64,000 nt of DNA. It comes from an uncultured Fibrobacterota bacterium (lineage in GTDB: Bacteria; Fibrobacterota; Fibrobacteria; Fibrobacterales; Fibrobacteraceae). The stretch is taken from NCBI GenBank assembly GCA_903876665.1, contig CAIRAY010000143.1, forward strand, positions 43,822 through 107,821, in the 5' to 3' direction. The notes below the pieces were generated by a model, which ran no database searches, was not told the origin of the DNA, and saw only the letters and a program-made list of their open reading frames with translations. This document shows, in pieces, positions 16,867 to 25,649 of the stretch (position 1 is its first letter; each line of letters starts with the position of its first letter). The translations under genes were made by a program, and so were the position numbers.

Positions 16867-19185
16867 TCAGTAAACCGGGGTCATGGCTTCAGCCTGCTCG
16901 CGAAGGTAGGACTCCAAATCCAGTGCAAAGCGTGGCCTGGAAAACAGAAACCCCTGGCCGTATTCGCAACCCATTACACGCAAAGCTTCGGCCTGGTCCG
17001 GGGATTCTATTCCTTCGGCGACTACATCCAAATTCATACTGTGGGCCAGCCTGACCACGGCACTGACGATGGCGGGATTCTCGTGGGAACCTAAACGGTC
17101 CACGAAGGATTTGTCGACTTTAAGCGTCTGTACCGGAAACTCATCCAAATAGCGAAGAGAAGAATAGCCCGTTCCAAAATCATCGAGACTGAAGCGCAGA
17201 TGGAGGGCGCGCATCCGCTCTAAGCGCTCCTTGAAGTCTTCGGGGTCATCCATCATGGCCGATTCCGTGATCTCCAGCTTTAATCGTTGAATAGGAAACC
17301 CGGTGACCTTGATTGTTTCGCAAATATTGGCGATCAAGTTGGCATCGCGGAATTGCCGCACCGAAAGATTGACCGAAATGAACAGATTCTGTAGCTCCGG
17401 AAACTGCTTGTCCCAAACCACCATTTGGCGCAGGGACTCCCGCAATATCCAACCCCCAATCTCCACAATCAAACCGCTATCCTCAGCCAGCGGAATAAAA
17501 TCCACGGGAGAAATCATCCCGCGCTCCGGATGCATCCACCGCACCAGCGACTCAAATCCGGATAATTTTTGCCCTTCCGATAAGGGACTCCCTAGCTCAA
17601 CAATCGGCTGAAAAGCCACCACCAATTGATGTTTTTGCAAAGCCTGGGAAAGGTCCCGTTCAAGCTCCATGCGCTCGCGTGCCTTCTGGTCCATGACACT
17701 GTCGAACATGGCAATGCGCCGGCCACCTTCCAATTGGGCCTTATGCAAAGCTACCTGGGCATGGCGGATGGCCTCGTCGAGGCTTTGTCCGTCAAAATCA
17801 ATCCCTGTGCTAATTCCAATGCTTGCACTTAAATACAAGTCTTCCCGATCTGTCCCCAAAAGAAAGGGCCGCAAAAATTCGCGCTCTATATCCGAGGACA
17901 GACGAGCTAAGACCTCAATATCGACCTTCCCTGTCATTAACAATCCAAATTCATTCCCTCCAATGCGGGCTAGGAAGGCTTTGCCACAAACGCGTAAAAT
18001 CCGGTTTCCTACTTCAAATAGAATATGATCTCCCACCATCCAGCCCAGGCTGTCATTGATGCGTTGGAAGCGGTCAAGATTCACCAGCACCACAGAAATG
18101 TCTTTGGGGTCATTGCGCCGCATATCTTCTTCTAGGCGCGCCACGAAATTTGCCCGGTTGGGGAGCTTGGTGGCCTGGTCAAAAAGGCGATAGCGCAACT
18201 GATCGGCCCGCGAATTTTCCAACTTCTCAAGCGTCACATTGAATTGCCGTGCCAAAACCCCAATGTCATCGCGCCCAGACTCCCGTACCCGCTCGGGTCC
18301 CTTCTCCGAACCCACAGCCTCCAAATCCCCCCGCAGGCGTTCCAGCCTGCGCATGACCGATCGATCTAAAAACAAAAACAACACCAAGGCCACCACAACG
18401 CAAAGGATCGCCATTCCCTGGGACCAATAAGAGACACCTTGCATCCCCTTCAAATATACAGTCCGTGGCACACGAGCCCACAGTGCGACGGGGTCCAGCC
18501 CCTCGATCCGCGACAAGGGCAAAAGGGCATCCACGGAATCCTTCTTTACATAGGTCAGGACGATGTTGGAATCCCGCGAAAGTCTCCCGGTGGGTAACAG
18601 CTCGGAAATCCCCTGGCCGCCCGGTGGGGGAACCGAACGGGCATCGATCCGGGTCCCGAGCACCAAAAACCCCTGCGAAGGACTTGTCGGCATCGACAAA
18701 GAAATCCGGGTAATCCCTACGGCAAAATAGTCGAACCCCGAAAAAGCAAAACCATTTATGGAAGCTTCTTTTTGTGGACTCCATTTATCAATACTTTCAC
18801 CGACTTGAGCCAGAAACCCCTCTTCGCACGGTCTAGCGACTCCCGCAGAGTTTAGACAAAGCTGCTCCCGCAAAACCCCTGCCTCATCGAACCTTAGAAA
18901 CAGTTGTATGCTACGCCGGACAAGCAACTCCTGCAGTCCCGTTTTTCCAGACAGGTAAATATTTTCGTTCCCCCAGTCTTCGGTGGCGTCAGAGAGGGGT
19001 TTCGATTTTTCCTGGAGCCAGTCCCGGCTTTGCATGACCGCGACCTGCATCACGTCACGTTCGATCTTTCCAAACTCCCGTTCCAGGTAAACCCGGGCAA
19101 GGGCGACCAAGCCAACCGACAAGGTGGCACTGGTAATCAGCACAAGCGCAAATACTTTATAGCGAATCCGGAGTGATTGGAACAC
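16867..19185 (-). CDS. c-di-GMP phosphodiesterase, CHASE4/HAMP/degenerate GGDEF/EAL
   Basis: A 772-residue membrane sensor: helices about 12-30 and 255-273 flank a periplasmic CHASE4-like domain (about 50-200). HAMP follows (274-325), then GGDEF (about 330-495) and EAL (510-765). The signature is GGNEF (409-413), so diguanylate cyclase activity is doubtful. The EAL domain keeps ESLVRW (545-550), SVNLSVRQF, LEITES, SLDDFGTGYSSL, VDKSF and AEGIES, so c-di-GMP hydrolysis is likely. The GGDEF domain may only bind GTP. The start is GTG at 19185 behind a GGGGG ribosome binding site. It probably links an external signal to motility or attachment. Confidence 0.9.
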   Translation of the reverse strand: MFQSLRIRYKVFALVLITSATLSVGLVALARVYLEREFGKIERDVMQVAVMQSRDWLQEKSKPLSDATEDWGNENIYLSGKTGLQELLVRRSIQLFLRFDEAGVLREQLCLNSAGVARPCEEGFLAQVGESIDKWSPQKEASINGFAFSGFDYFAVGITRISLSMPTSPSQGFLVLGTRIDARSVPPPGGQGISELLPTGRLSRDSNIVLTYVKKDSVDALLPLSRIEGLDPVALWARVPRTVYLKGMQGVSYWSQGMAILCVVVALVLFLFLDRSVMRRLERLRGDLEAVGSEKGPERVRESGRDDIGVLARQFNVTLEKLENSRADQLRYRLFDQATKLPNRANFVARLEEDMRRNDPKDISVVLVNLDRFQRINDSLGWMVGDHILFEVGNRILRVCGKAFLARIGGNEFGLLMTGKVDIEVLARLSSDIEREFLRPFLLGTDREDLYLSASIGISTGIDFDGQSLDEAIRHAQVALHKAQLEGGRRIAMFDSVMDQKARERMELERDLSQALQKHQLVVAFQPIVELGSPLSEGQKLSGFESLVRWMHPERGMISPVDFIPLAEDSGLIVEIGGWILRESLRQMVVWDKQFPELQNLFISVNLSVRQFRDANLIANICETIKVTGFPIQRLKLEITESAMMDDPEDFKERLERMRALHLRFSLDDFGTGYSSLRYLDEFPVQTLKVDKSFVDRLGSHENPAIVSAVVRLAHSMNLDVVAEGIESPDQAEALRVMGCEYGQGFLFSRPRFALDLESYLREQAEAMTPVY

Positions 19186-19233
19186 TTGCTACCCCCAGGA
19201 TTCATTATCCTATTTTTTTGCGTGGCACGAAGC

Positions 19234-20133
19234 CTAAAATTGCTCTACCTGGAATCCTTTTTTTCGCAATAGGCCGAGCACACTCCCCGGACCAACCAGA
19301 TGGGCGGCTCCGACCACAACAAACATTTTTCGCTTTTTTTGCAAAAATTGTTCAACCTGGGAGGCCATGCGGACATTGCGATCGCTATAAATCCGCTGGT
19401 AAAATGGGGAAAATTTGGCGTCGTTTTGCATATCGGAAAGGACTAATTTTTCGAAGCCCAGGGTGTCGCCTGTATTCCAGAAGGCAAACATGGAGTCCAC
19501 AATCCCATCCAGCTTCCCCTGTTCCCGCAGGGTCCATTCGAGCATGGTTTCTTGCAGGGAATCCGGCAAATCTTTGAAAATGTCAATTTGCTGGCGCACC
19601 GTTTCCAGGGCAAATACAGGCATGTTCCTCTTTTTGGCCTGCTGCAGAAAATGCATGTCCACGCCAAGACCTGCCGAAATTCCCGACTGTTCGAGGTCAA
19701 TGGAATTGATGCGCAATGTCAAAAACCAAGGGCGCATGGGAGTCATGCCCCGAGTGGGGAGATTCCATTCTCGGAACAGGGAGTCCAGTCGTGCAAACAA
19801 CAGGGGGGAGATGTGCGCCTGCAGGGAATCCCCTTTCGCATACACCCCTTCCGTGGCCATAAGTTTTGCCACTTCGGAAAGGGTGGAGTCGTTGTCCATG
19901 TTCAATTCGACCGCGAGTCCCGTAGATCCAGAAAAGGCCTTTTCAATCCAAGGCGCCAATGGATAGAGGCTGTCTGATCCCATGTGGATGGATCCCAGAA
20001 CCCACACTTGCGAATTCTGGTCAGAGACTTTCCATAGAAAATGTTTTGGATGTAATTGTGCGCCGGAAAGGCCAAAAAAAAGAAGGACCCAGGCCATGAC
20101 CTGAATCCTTAGTGTGGAAATATTTTGGATCAC
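19234..20133 (-). CDS. TraB/GumN family protein, probably exported
   Basis: A 299-residue protein with a hydrophobic N-terminal segment (QVMAWVLLFFGLSGAQL) likely to be a signal peptide. TraB-family motifs are present: VWVLGSIHMG (GxH), GLAVELN, SAGLGVDMHFL, and a C-terminal MFVVVGAAHLVGPGSVLGLL, which together form a putative metalloprotease-like active site related to Tiki proteins. Bacterial function is unknown. The start is GTG at 20133, overlapping the kinase stop (GTGA). An internal ATG at 20097 has a better ribosome binding site (AAGGA) and would shorten the signal peptide. Coupling to a cytoplasmic sugar kinase is curious. Confidence 0.82.
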   Translation of the reverse strand: MIQNISTLRIQVMAWVLLFFGLSGAQLHPKHFLWKVSDQNSQVWVLGSIHMGSDSLYPLAPWIEKAFSGSTGLAVELNMDNDSTLSEVAKLMATEGVYAKGDSLQAHISPLLFARLDSLFREWNLPTRGMTPMRPWFLTLRINSIDLEQSGISAGLGVDMHFLQQAKKRNMPVFALETVRQQIDIFKDLPDSLQETMLEWTLREQGKLDGIVDSMFAFWNTGDTLGFEKLVLSDMQNDAKFSPFYQRIYSDRNVRMASQVEQFLQKKRKMFVVVGAAHLVGPGSVLGLLRKKGFQVEQF

Positions 20134-21560
20134 CGTGCGCCGATAAGGGAGAGCGAAGAAATGGTGTCACCCATTCCAACTAGCGTAATGGGCTTGTCGA
20201 TTAAAATTGTGGGAACCGCCGCGACATCAAAGGCTTGGCCACGCCAAACGCCAGTGAGCATCAGATCTTCTACGGGTGTGCCGTCGCCTAAGTGAGTGGC
20301 GATCGCGAGCAGCTCGGCGAGGGCCACATCGGCGACTTCGCGACCATGCGCCCACAGCAAGTTTTCTTCTTTTTCGATGGACCCGGTACCCGCTTTGGCT
20401 GCAGCAATGGTTGCCGCGAGAATCATTCCATCGCGTGTGGTCTCGATGGGGGTTGCGTGGTGTTTGGCCTGAATGGTGACATACATGCCAAAGAAATGCA
20501 ATTGGATACGCTTAGCCTTGGTGTAGCTGAAGAGCCATTCTAGTGCCTTGAACAACGTAGTGCCATGCATATCACGACGACATTCATCTGCAAAAATCTC
20601 TTCCCCCGCAACTTCGAGAATGTCGATCATTTCCTGTTCGTTCAAGCCAATGCTGTCGGCCCAAGGAGCCACATGGTCCAGCAGGTGTTTGCGAATGGCT
20701 TTGTCCTGGGTGGAGGCAAACTCAAAATGCACACAAAGTCCCTGATGTTGTTTGCGCCAGGCATCCACAACCTGCATGGATTCGTCTACGCGGGCGAGTC
20801 CGGAAGCCCCGTCCAACAAGGGGTGGGAGAGCATCTGGTAGCCGGCGAGGAGAACCGTTTCGACGCCTCGGGCATTTTGAATCAAGGTATGGAAGGCAGG
20901 ATCGATGGCGAGGCGAAAGTTTTGTGGATCCCAGGTAGCAATAAAGCGGTTGGATTTGGGGCAACGTACAATTTCACCACCGATTTCCAGAGAGCTCCCC
21001 TTGTCGAATTCAAGGATCCAATGGATAAGCGGAAGGTCTGCTTCACGGGCGATGCGCGCGGCGGGAGCGGGCTTGCCCTGAGGATCCGCAGATAAAAGAT
21101 TTGGCCTATCCAAAAAGAGTTTGGCCTGTTGCTCGGGAAGGCTCGCGCAGTGGACGAACACTTGCTTGGCTCCGCAAACGGAAAGGACATTGCCAATGAT
21201 GCCACCCTGGCCACCCATTTGCAGGCGGTCATAGCCGATGTTGGCGCGCATCCACTGGAACGCCGATTCATCATGCACCAGCCATTCCATGGCGGAACCT
21301 GTGGAAAAGCACTTGAGGAAGCCGCGCAACACGTCTTGGGGGACAGTGATGGTCCGGGGGCCGTCAGCCATGAGCTCCTGCAAATCGGCACCGAGCAAAG
21401 CCACCCACTTCAGCAGAAGCTCGGGACTGACTTTGATGACCGCATCAATGTTGGCATTGAAGGCGCTGACCACCCCATTGACTTGGCTCATTTTTTGGAG
21501 CTGTTGGGGGGCGACCTGGTAGAGGGATTTCCATGTAGAACGAAGGGTTGCATTTTCCAT
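20130..21560 (-). CDS. ADP-dependent glucokinase/phosphofructokinase family kinase
   Basis: A 476-residue ribokinase-fold protein of the ADP-dependent class. Visible signatures include AFNANIDAVIKVS (about 33-45), QMGGQGGIIGN (substrate-binding GG), DSIGLNEQEM (ADP-dependent NExE-type metal motif), and TLVGMGDTISSLSL with catalytic base D465. Family members phosphorylate glucose or fructose 6-phosphate with ADP rather than ATP; they are best known from archaea and animals, and occur in few bacteria. Sugar specificity is not resolved. It has no Shine-Dalgarno sequence and a -10-like hexamer 6 nt upstream. The downstream TraB-like gene overlaps its stop codon. Confidence 0.85.
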   Translation of the reverse strand: MENATLRSTWKSLYQVAPQQLQKMSQVNGVVSAFNANIDAVIKVSPELLLKWVALLGADLQELMADGPRTITVPQDVLRGFLKCFSTGSAMEWLVHDESAFQWMRANIGYDRLQMGGQGGIIGNVLSVCGAKQVFVHCASLPEQQAKLFLDRPNLLSADPQGKPAPAARIAREADLPLIHWILEFDKGSSLEIGGEIVRCPKSNRFIATWDPQNFRLAIDPAFHTLIQNARGVETVLLAGYQMLSHPLLDGASGLARVDESMQVVDAWRKQHQGLCVHFEFASTQDKAIRKHLLDHVAPWADSIGLNEQEMIDILEVAGEEIFADECRRDMHGTTLFKALEWLFSYTKAKRIQLHFFGMYVTIQAKHHATPIETTRDGMILAATIAAAKAGTGSIEKEENLLWAHGREVADVALAELLAIATHLGDGTPVEDLMLTGVWRGQAFDVAAVPTILIDKPITLVGMGDTISSLSLIGAR

Positions 21561-21594
21561 GGCCTAAATATAACAACAGGTGCGATGGCGATAA
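21561..21594 (-). promoter_or_regulatory. Putative leaderless promoter of the ADP-dependent kinase
   Basis: Read on the minus strand, TTATCG (21594-21589), 16 nt, then TATATT (21572-21567), then 6 nt to the ATG at 21560. There is no ribosome binding site between. The geometry equals that before leuS and rdgB. Confidence 0.5.
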
Positions 21595-21914
21595 ACCGGA
21601 TGATACTACCGCCGTCAATGGTATTGCGACATCCAAAGTATTTAAGGATTGCCTGATCAGACTGGCCCTACCGCAACAAGCTTGTCATGGCCGGAAGAGT
21701 CGATGTGCTGCCAGTTACGGTTACTGGCAGCTATGCAAAGCTTGGCCACTTAGGGCTTTGCCCCTTCCACACAGTGGAGCACTATCCACTGTGTGGACCA
21801 TCACCGCACCGGGCCCGAACAATGTAGTAGCAAGCCCCGGTGATGCCCGTGCCGGGCATGACAAGACTGCCGGGCAAGACAACCGGGTATGTGTTTTTAT
21901 GCATTTGCCCTGGA
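21595..21914. other. Intergenic stretch with three hairpins and a half-copy dispersed repeat
   Basis: Three inverted repeats follow one another: GCTGCCAGT/ACTGGCAGC (21707-21715 with 21723-21731), a GCAAAGC/GCTTTGC pair near 21734-21761, and a perfect 12-bp stem CCACACAGTGGA (21767-21778 with 21785-21796). No T-tract follows, so terminators are unlikely. At 21839-21864, 26 bases match the right arm of the dispersed palindrome. No protein-coding frame has a ribosome binding site. Confidence 0.6.
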
Positions 21915-23660
21915 TCAAGCCCCCATGGCCAACTGGGTTTCCAGGACCAGGGACAATTTGCGCAGGTCTCCGCTTTGGGCGTGGACCACCATGTTCAAGC
22001 CTGGCGGAGTGGCGAGGGCCACTTCCGGAGGAAGTAAGCTAAACACGGGGATGGCACGATCCTGGTCGTTTTTCACCGGCACCATAAGCTCGAGAATCTC
22101 GGAGACTTCCGAGATGGGTGCCTCAGGGCGGTATTCCAAAACTGCAGCACGGTAGGTGGATTCCGCCAGAGCCTTTTTCAGTTCCTCAGGATTGCGCACG
22201 GTGGTAAACTGAAAAGAATGGGAAAGGAATAAAAAGTGTGGATCAAAAAGGGTTTTGCCAATCCGGAGAAACAGAGCCTTGGGCAAGGTGGTCGGGTCTT
22301 CCACCGGATGGGGAAGTAGCTTGGTTTCAATTCCAAAAAAGGTTGCGTAAATTTTGAGGCCCGAATAAACCGGGTCAAAGAACGCGGGGGAAACACCCGC
22401 CGGCAGACGCAGCTCCCGCATGATGCTGTTGGGCACTTCCTGCACATGGTCATCGCACCCGTGACCGATTTCACCGGCCCGCGCGAGAGCGCTGGAGAGG
22501 GCTACGCAGTCTGCCAAAAGGCGCACCCCGTCGGGCTTGAGGTCTTCCTTTTGCTCGTATAGCCCACGCTGGTCCGCAATGGTCTTGACCAAATCAGCCG
22601 GCAGGCGCCACATCTCCAGCAACAGCACGACGAGCTCTTGCGGATGGAATCCAAGGATTCCTTGAGTGGCCTCTTCAAAGGAGGTTCCGTCCTCGGCAAT
22701 TTTTTTCAGGATCGCCTCAAATACCATGGGGAAAAACGAGTCAAAAATGAGCACGGCAAAATCCGCCAGAAGCCCAGAAAGAAAGGCCAAGGTGGGATCG
22801 GCCAGGCGCAAGTGCTTTCCCAGTTTCTCGGCAATCAGCGCGCGCCCCAGGGCATAACACCAGAAGTCCATGCGCTGGAATCCAAAGGTCACCTTGTCCG
22901 GAAAAAGTTCCATTACCTTGAGCCCAATGGAAATGGTGCGCACCTCGTTGAACCCAAGGCGCATGATGGCTTCTTTGGAATTGCTGATGCGCTTGGAGCT
23001 TCCAAAGTGGATGGAATTGGCGACTTTCAGAATTGTGGTGCTGAGACTCGGGTCGCCGTTGATGATTTTCGCGAGGTCTTCTGCGCCGGAATTTTCTCCT
23101 TGGGTCACCTGCAGGACTTTGGTGATGGCAAAGGGGAAGCTCATCAGCTTGCCGGTGTGCTTGACCATCAAATCAAGCTTGGTACGGGCATCGACTTTAG
23201 GATTAATAAGCTTTTGCAGATCCTCATTACGCTCTTCCTCGCGGGATTTTGCGGCTTGCAATTTGGCACCCTCAATGTCGGAACTCGGAACGGAGCGCTT
23301 CATGGTATCAAAAATGGTTGCAAGCTTCAGGGGGCGAAGCATGTGTTCAAAACTCCCCGCGACCTTCAAGTCCACAAGCATCATGGGGTCACTCTTGGTA
23401 CCGTATGTGATCACGGGAACTTTAGCGAGTCGGTCGTTCTTGCGCAGTAGCCGTAGCAAGGCAATTTGCTCCTGGTGTGGTCCCAGAACTTCCAGCAGAA
23501 TGTAGTCGGGACGGAACTGTAGGATCTGTAAATAATTTACCGAGGAAGTTTTGGCATCATAAACCTGAAAACCGCGTTGGGAAAACGCGGTCAGCAAAAT
23601 CACCGATTCCTGAGGGTGATTTGAAATTAGGACGACACGGGGCACGCTTACATTTTCCAA
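21915..23660 (-). CDS. HDOD-domain signalling protein with receiver-like flanks
   Basis: A 581-residue cytoplasmic protein. Residues about 8-125 have a response-receiver fold (VVLISNHPQESVILLTAF, FRPDYILLEVLG, PVITYGTKSD), but the phosphoacceptor aspartate position is Glu and the acidic pocket is lost, so it is a pseudo-receiver. An HDOD domain follows (about 165-370, with AEDLAKIINGDPSLSTTILKVAN and SNSKEAIMRLGFNEVRTI). The last about 115 residues again look receiver-like. HDOD proteins regulate chemotaxis, c-di-GMP output or stress in several phyla, mostly by protein contacts. Its start overlaps the ABC ATPase stop by 13 nt, so it is the last gene of that operon. Confidence 0.82.
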   Translation of the reverse strand: MENVSVPRVVLISNHPQESVILLTAFSQRGFQVYDAKTSSVNYLQILQFRPDYILLEVLGPHQEQIALLRLLRKNDRLAKVPVITYGTKSDPMMLVDLKVAGSFEHMLRPLKLATIFDTMKRSVPSSDIEGAKLQAAKSREEERNEDLQKLINPKVDARTKLDLMVKHTGKLMSFPFAITKVLQVTQGENSGAEDLAKIINGDPSLSTTILKVANSIHFGSSKRISNSKEAIMRLGFNEVRTISIGLKVMELFPDKVTFGFQRMDFWCYALGRALIAEKLGKHLRLADPTLAFLSGLLADFAVLIFDSFFPMVFEAILKKIAEDGTSFEEATQGILGFHPQELVVLLLEMWRLPADLVKTIADQRGLYEQKEDLKPDGVRLLADCVALSSALARAGEIGHGCDDHVQEVPNSIMRELRLPAGVSPAFFDPVYSGLKIYATFFGIETKLLPHPVEDPTTLPKALFLRIGKTLFDPHFLFLSHSFQFTTVRNPEELKKALAESTYRAAVLEYRPEAPISEVSEILELMVPVKNDQDRAIPVFSLLPPEVALATPPGLNMVVHAQSGDLRKLSLVLETQLAMGA

Positions 23661-24661
23661 TTATTCAGGGAATCTAACAAGGCTTCAAGATTAAAAAGTT
23701 CCCGGAGGTCCGTTGGTGACATGGAGAGTTGCCAGACCACCCCATTCGTACTTTCTAAAATTTCGATTTTTGGGAAATCCGTTTCTTTTTCCACCCGAAA
23801 TCCCTTGCGCCGGAGTGCCCGGCGGGTCCACGCCCCAACCACGCCACCTTCCGCGCAATTTACCGGAATGCAACCCTCCTCTTGGAGTCGGAAGCTTCCA
23901 CTTACCAGGTCAAAAACAACATCTCCGGAAGAGAATACCCGGTCGAAGACATTTCCCAGTGCCAAGGTTTCGGGGACACCGTAATCGAACCCACCTTTTC
24001 CGTCGAGCACCAGAATACGGTCCGCGAAGCGCAGGGCGAGGTCCAGGTCATGGGTACTGAGCAAAACACCGATTTTTCGGGTCCGACACAGGGAACGCAA
24101 CAATCCCATTAAACCCACCCGGTGCGATAAATCCAAAAAGGCCGTGGGTTCATCCAAAAGAATGATCCGAGCTTCTTGGGCCAAGGCCCGTGCGACGGCC
24201 AAGCGCTGGCGCTCTCCATCGCTCAGGTGTTCCACGCCACGATCCTTTAAATGCAATGAATCCGTTTGCTCCATGGCGGAAATCACCACAGCTTTATCCG
24301 TGCTGGATAGGCCGTCGAATATTCCCGTATGGGGTGACCGGCCCAGGGCCACGCTGTCAAAAGCGCTCATGCCATGGGCACCCGAAAATCGGGTAAGGAC
24401 AAGCGCCATCTGTTGCGCCCGCTCGCGCAGGGACAGCTCTTCCAGCGGTTTTCCTTGCTGCAGAATTCCTCCGGACAGTGGCGGTAAATGCCCGGCCAGG
24501 GTTTTCAACAGAGTGGACTTTCCACTTCCATTGGGACCTACAATACACACAAATTCAGCGGGAGAAAACGCAAGACTCATGGGGCCTGCAACCAAGTGTT
24601 TTCGGCCTTTGGAGCCTACATACCCAACCGTCAGCTCCCGGGTTTCCAATAGCTTAGTCAT
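23648..24661 (-). CDS. ABC transporter ATP-binding protein, FecE/BtuD type, with C-terminal extension
   Basis: A 337-residue protein with Walker A GPNGSGKST, signature LSDGERQRLAVARALA, Walker B IILLDEPTAFLD and the switch His in LLSTHDLDLALRFADR. It energises import of siderophores, haem or cobalamin in the FecCD family. ATPases of this type usually end near 255-270 residues; about 80 extra C-terminal residues of unknown role are present. The ATG at 24661 is chosen because an AAGGACG ribosome binding site precedes it and the upstream in-frame extension lies in the permease. It overlaps the permease gene by 8 nt. Confidence 0.88.
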   Translation of the reverse strand: MTKLLETRELTVGYVGSKGRKHLVAGPMSLAFSPAEFVCIVGPNGSGKSTLLKTLAGHLPPLSGGILQQGKPLEELSLRERAQQMALVLTRFSGAHGMSAFDSVALGRSPHTGIFDGLSSTDKAVVISAMEQTDSLHLKDRGVEHLSDGERQRLAVARALAQEARIILLDEPTAFLDLSHRVGLMGLLRSLCRTRKIGVLLSTHDLDLALRFADRILVLDGKGGFDYGVPETLALGNVFDRVFSSGDVVFDLVSGSFRLQEEGCIPVNCAEGGVVGAWTRRALRRKGFRVEKETDFPKIEILESTNGVVWQLSMSPTDLRELFNLEALLDSLNNWKM

Positions 24662-25649
24662 CCAAACGTCCTTGGCCACGCAGCAGGGCCCAAAACACCA
24701 CGGGAACCCCAATGAGCGCCGTCACGGCGTTCAACGGAAGCACTCCCCCGTAGGATGATAAATTGGTGATCCAGCCGGCCAGAGTAGCGATGATGGCTCC
24801 AATGACCATACAGGCTGGTAGCAGAACTCGGTGGTTCGCAGTCCGGAAAATCGCCCGAGCCAAGTGAGGCACGGCGAGACCGATAAACCCCACGGGACCA
24901 CAGTATACCGTCGTTGCGGCCGTGAGCAAAGAAGTGGTTCCCAAAGCCAGCACGCGATTCCGCCTTACCGAAACCCCCAGGCTTTGAGCTGCCGTTTCGC
25001 CAAGCAGGACCGTATTCAAATACTTCAGGGTGGGTAGCGTCAAAAGAATACCCACACCTACTGCAGAACCAAGAATCAAAATTTGATTTCCGTGAACCCG
25101 GCCAAAACTCCCGAAGCCCCAGTTCACAAAGGCCTCCAGCCTTTGAGGGTCGCCAAAATGGATCAAAAGACTCACTAAAGCATCTGCGAGGTAACCCACC
25201 ATGAGCCCAAGGACAAGCAGGCTCACGGAGTTTCGGCAAAAGCGCGAAAGCCAAACCACCAAAACCATAACCAATGCAGACCCGATCGTTGCAGCGCTCA
25301 AAATCCCAAACGCGCTCCCCGCACCGACTCCCAGCAAAAGAATCAAAGCCACGCCAAGGCTCGCACCGGCGCTGACTCCCAGCACATAGGGGCCCGCAAG
25401 CACATTGCGAAATACTGTTTGCATGAGCAACCCGGCCACCGAAAGGCCGGCACCGGCAATAACCGCGGTCAAGGTTCGGGGAACCCGCATTTGCCAAATA
25501 ATCAGGCTCTGAACCCCAGAGGGATCCCAAAGATTCTGCCAAGAAAAATCCACCACACCAATGGTCACCGAAAGGGCGACAACCAAAAGCAGAGTCAGGG
25601 TGAGCAAGAGAAAAAGAACCGCATTGCGCATGGTCACGCAATCTAGCAT
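24654..25649 (-). CDS. FecCD-family iron-complex/cobalamin ABC permease
   Basis: A 331-residue, roughly ten-helix permease. The family hallmarks are RVPRTLTAVIAGAGLSVAGLLMQ (N-terminal third), NVLAGPYVLGVSAGASLG and, near the C-terminus, GPVGFIGLAVPHLARAI, the coupling-helix region. It forms the membrane channel with the ATPase encoded next. The ATG at 25649 directly follows the stop of the upstream gene; a second ATG six codons later is possible and neither has a strong ribosome binding site. No periplasmic binding protein of this family is encoded nearby. Confidence 0.88.
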   Translation of the reverse strand: MLDCVTMRNAVLFLLLTLTLLLVVALSVTIGVVDFSWQNLWDPSGVQSLIIWQMRVPRTLTAVIAGAGLSVAGLLMQTVFRNVLAGPYVLGVSAGASLGVALILLLGVGAGSAFGILSAATIGSALVMVLVVWLSRFCRNSVSLLVLGLMVGYLADALVSLLIHFGDPQRLEAFVNWGFGSFGRVHGNQILILGSAVGVGILLTLPTLKYLNTVLLGETAAQSLGVSVRRNRVLALGTTSLLTAATTVYCGPVGFIGLAVPHLARAIFRTANHRVLLPACMVIGAIIATLAGWITNLSSYGGVLPLNAVTALIGVPVVFWALLRGQGRLDD

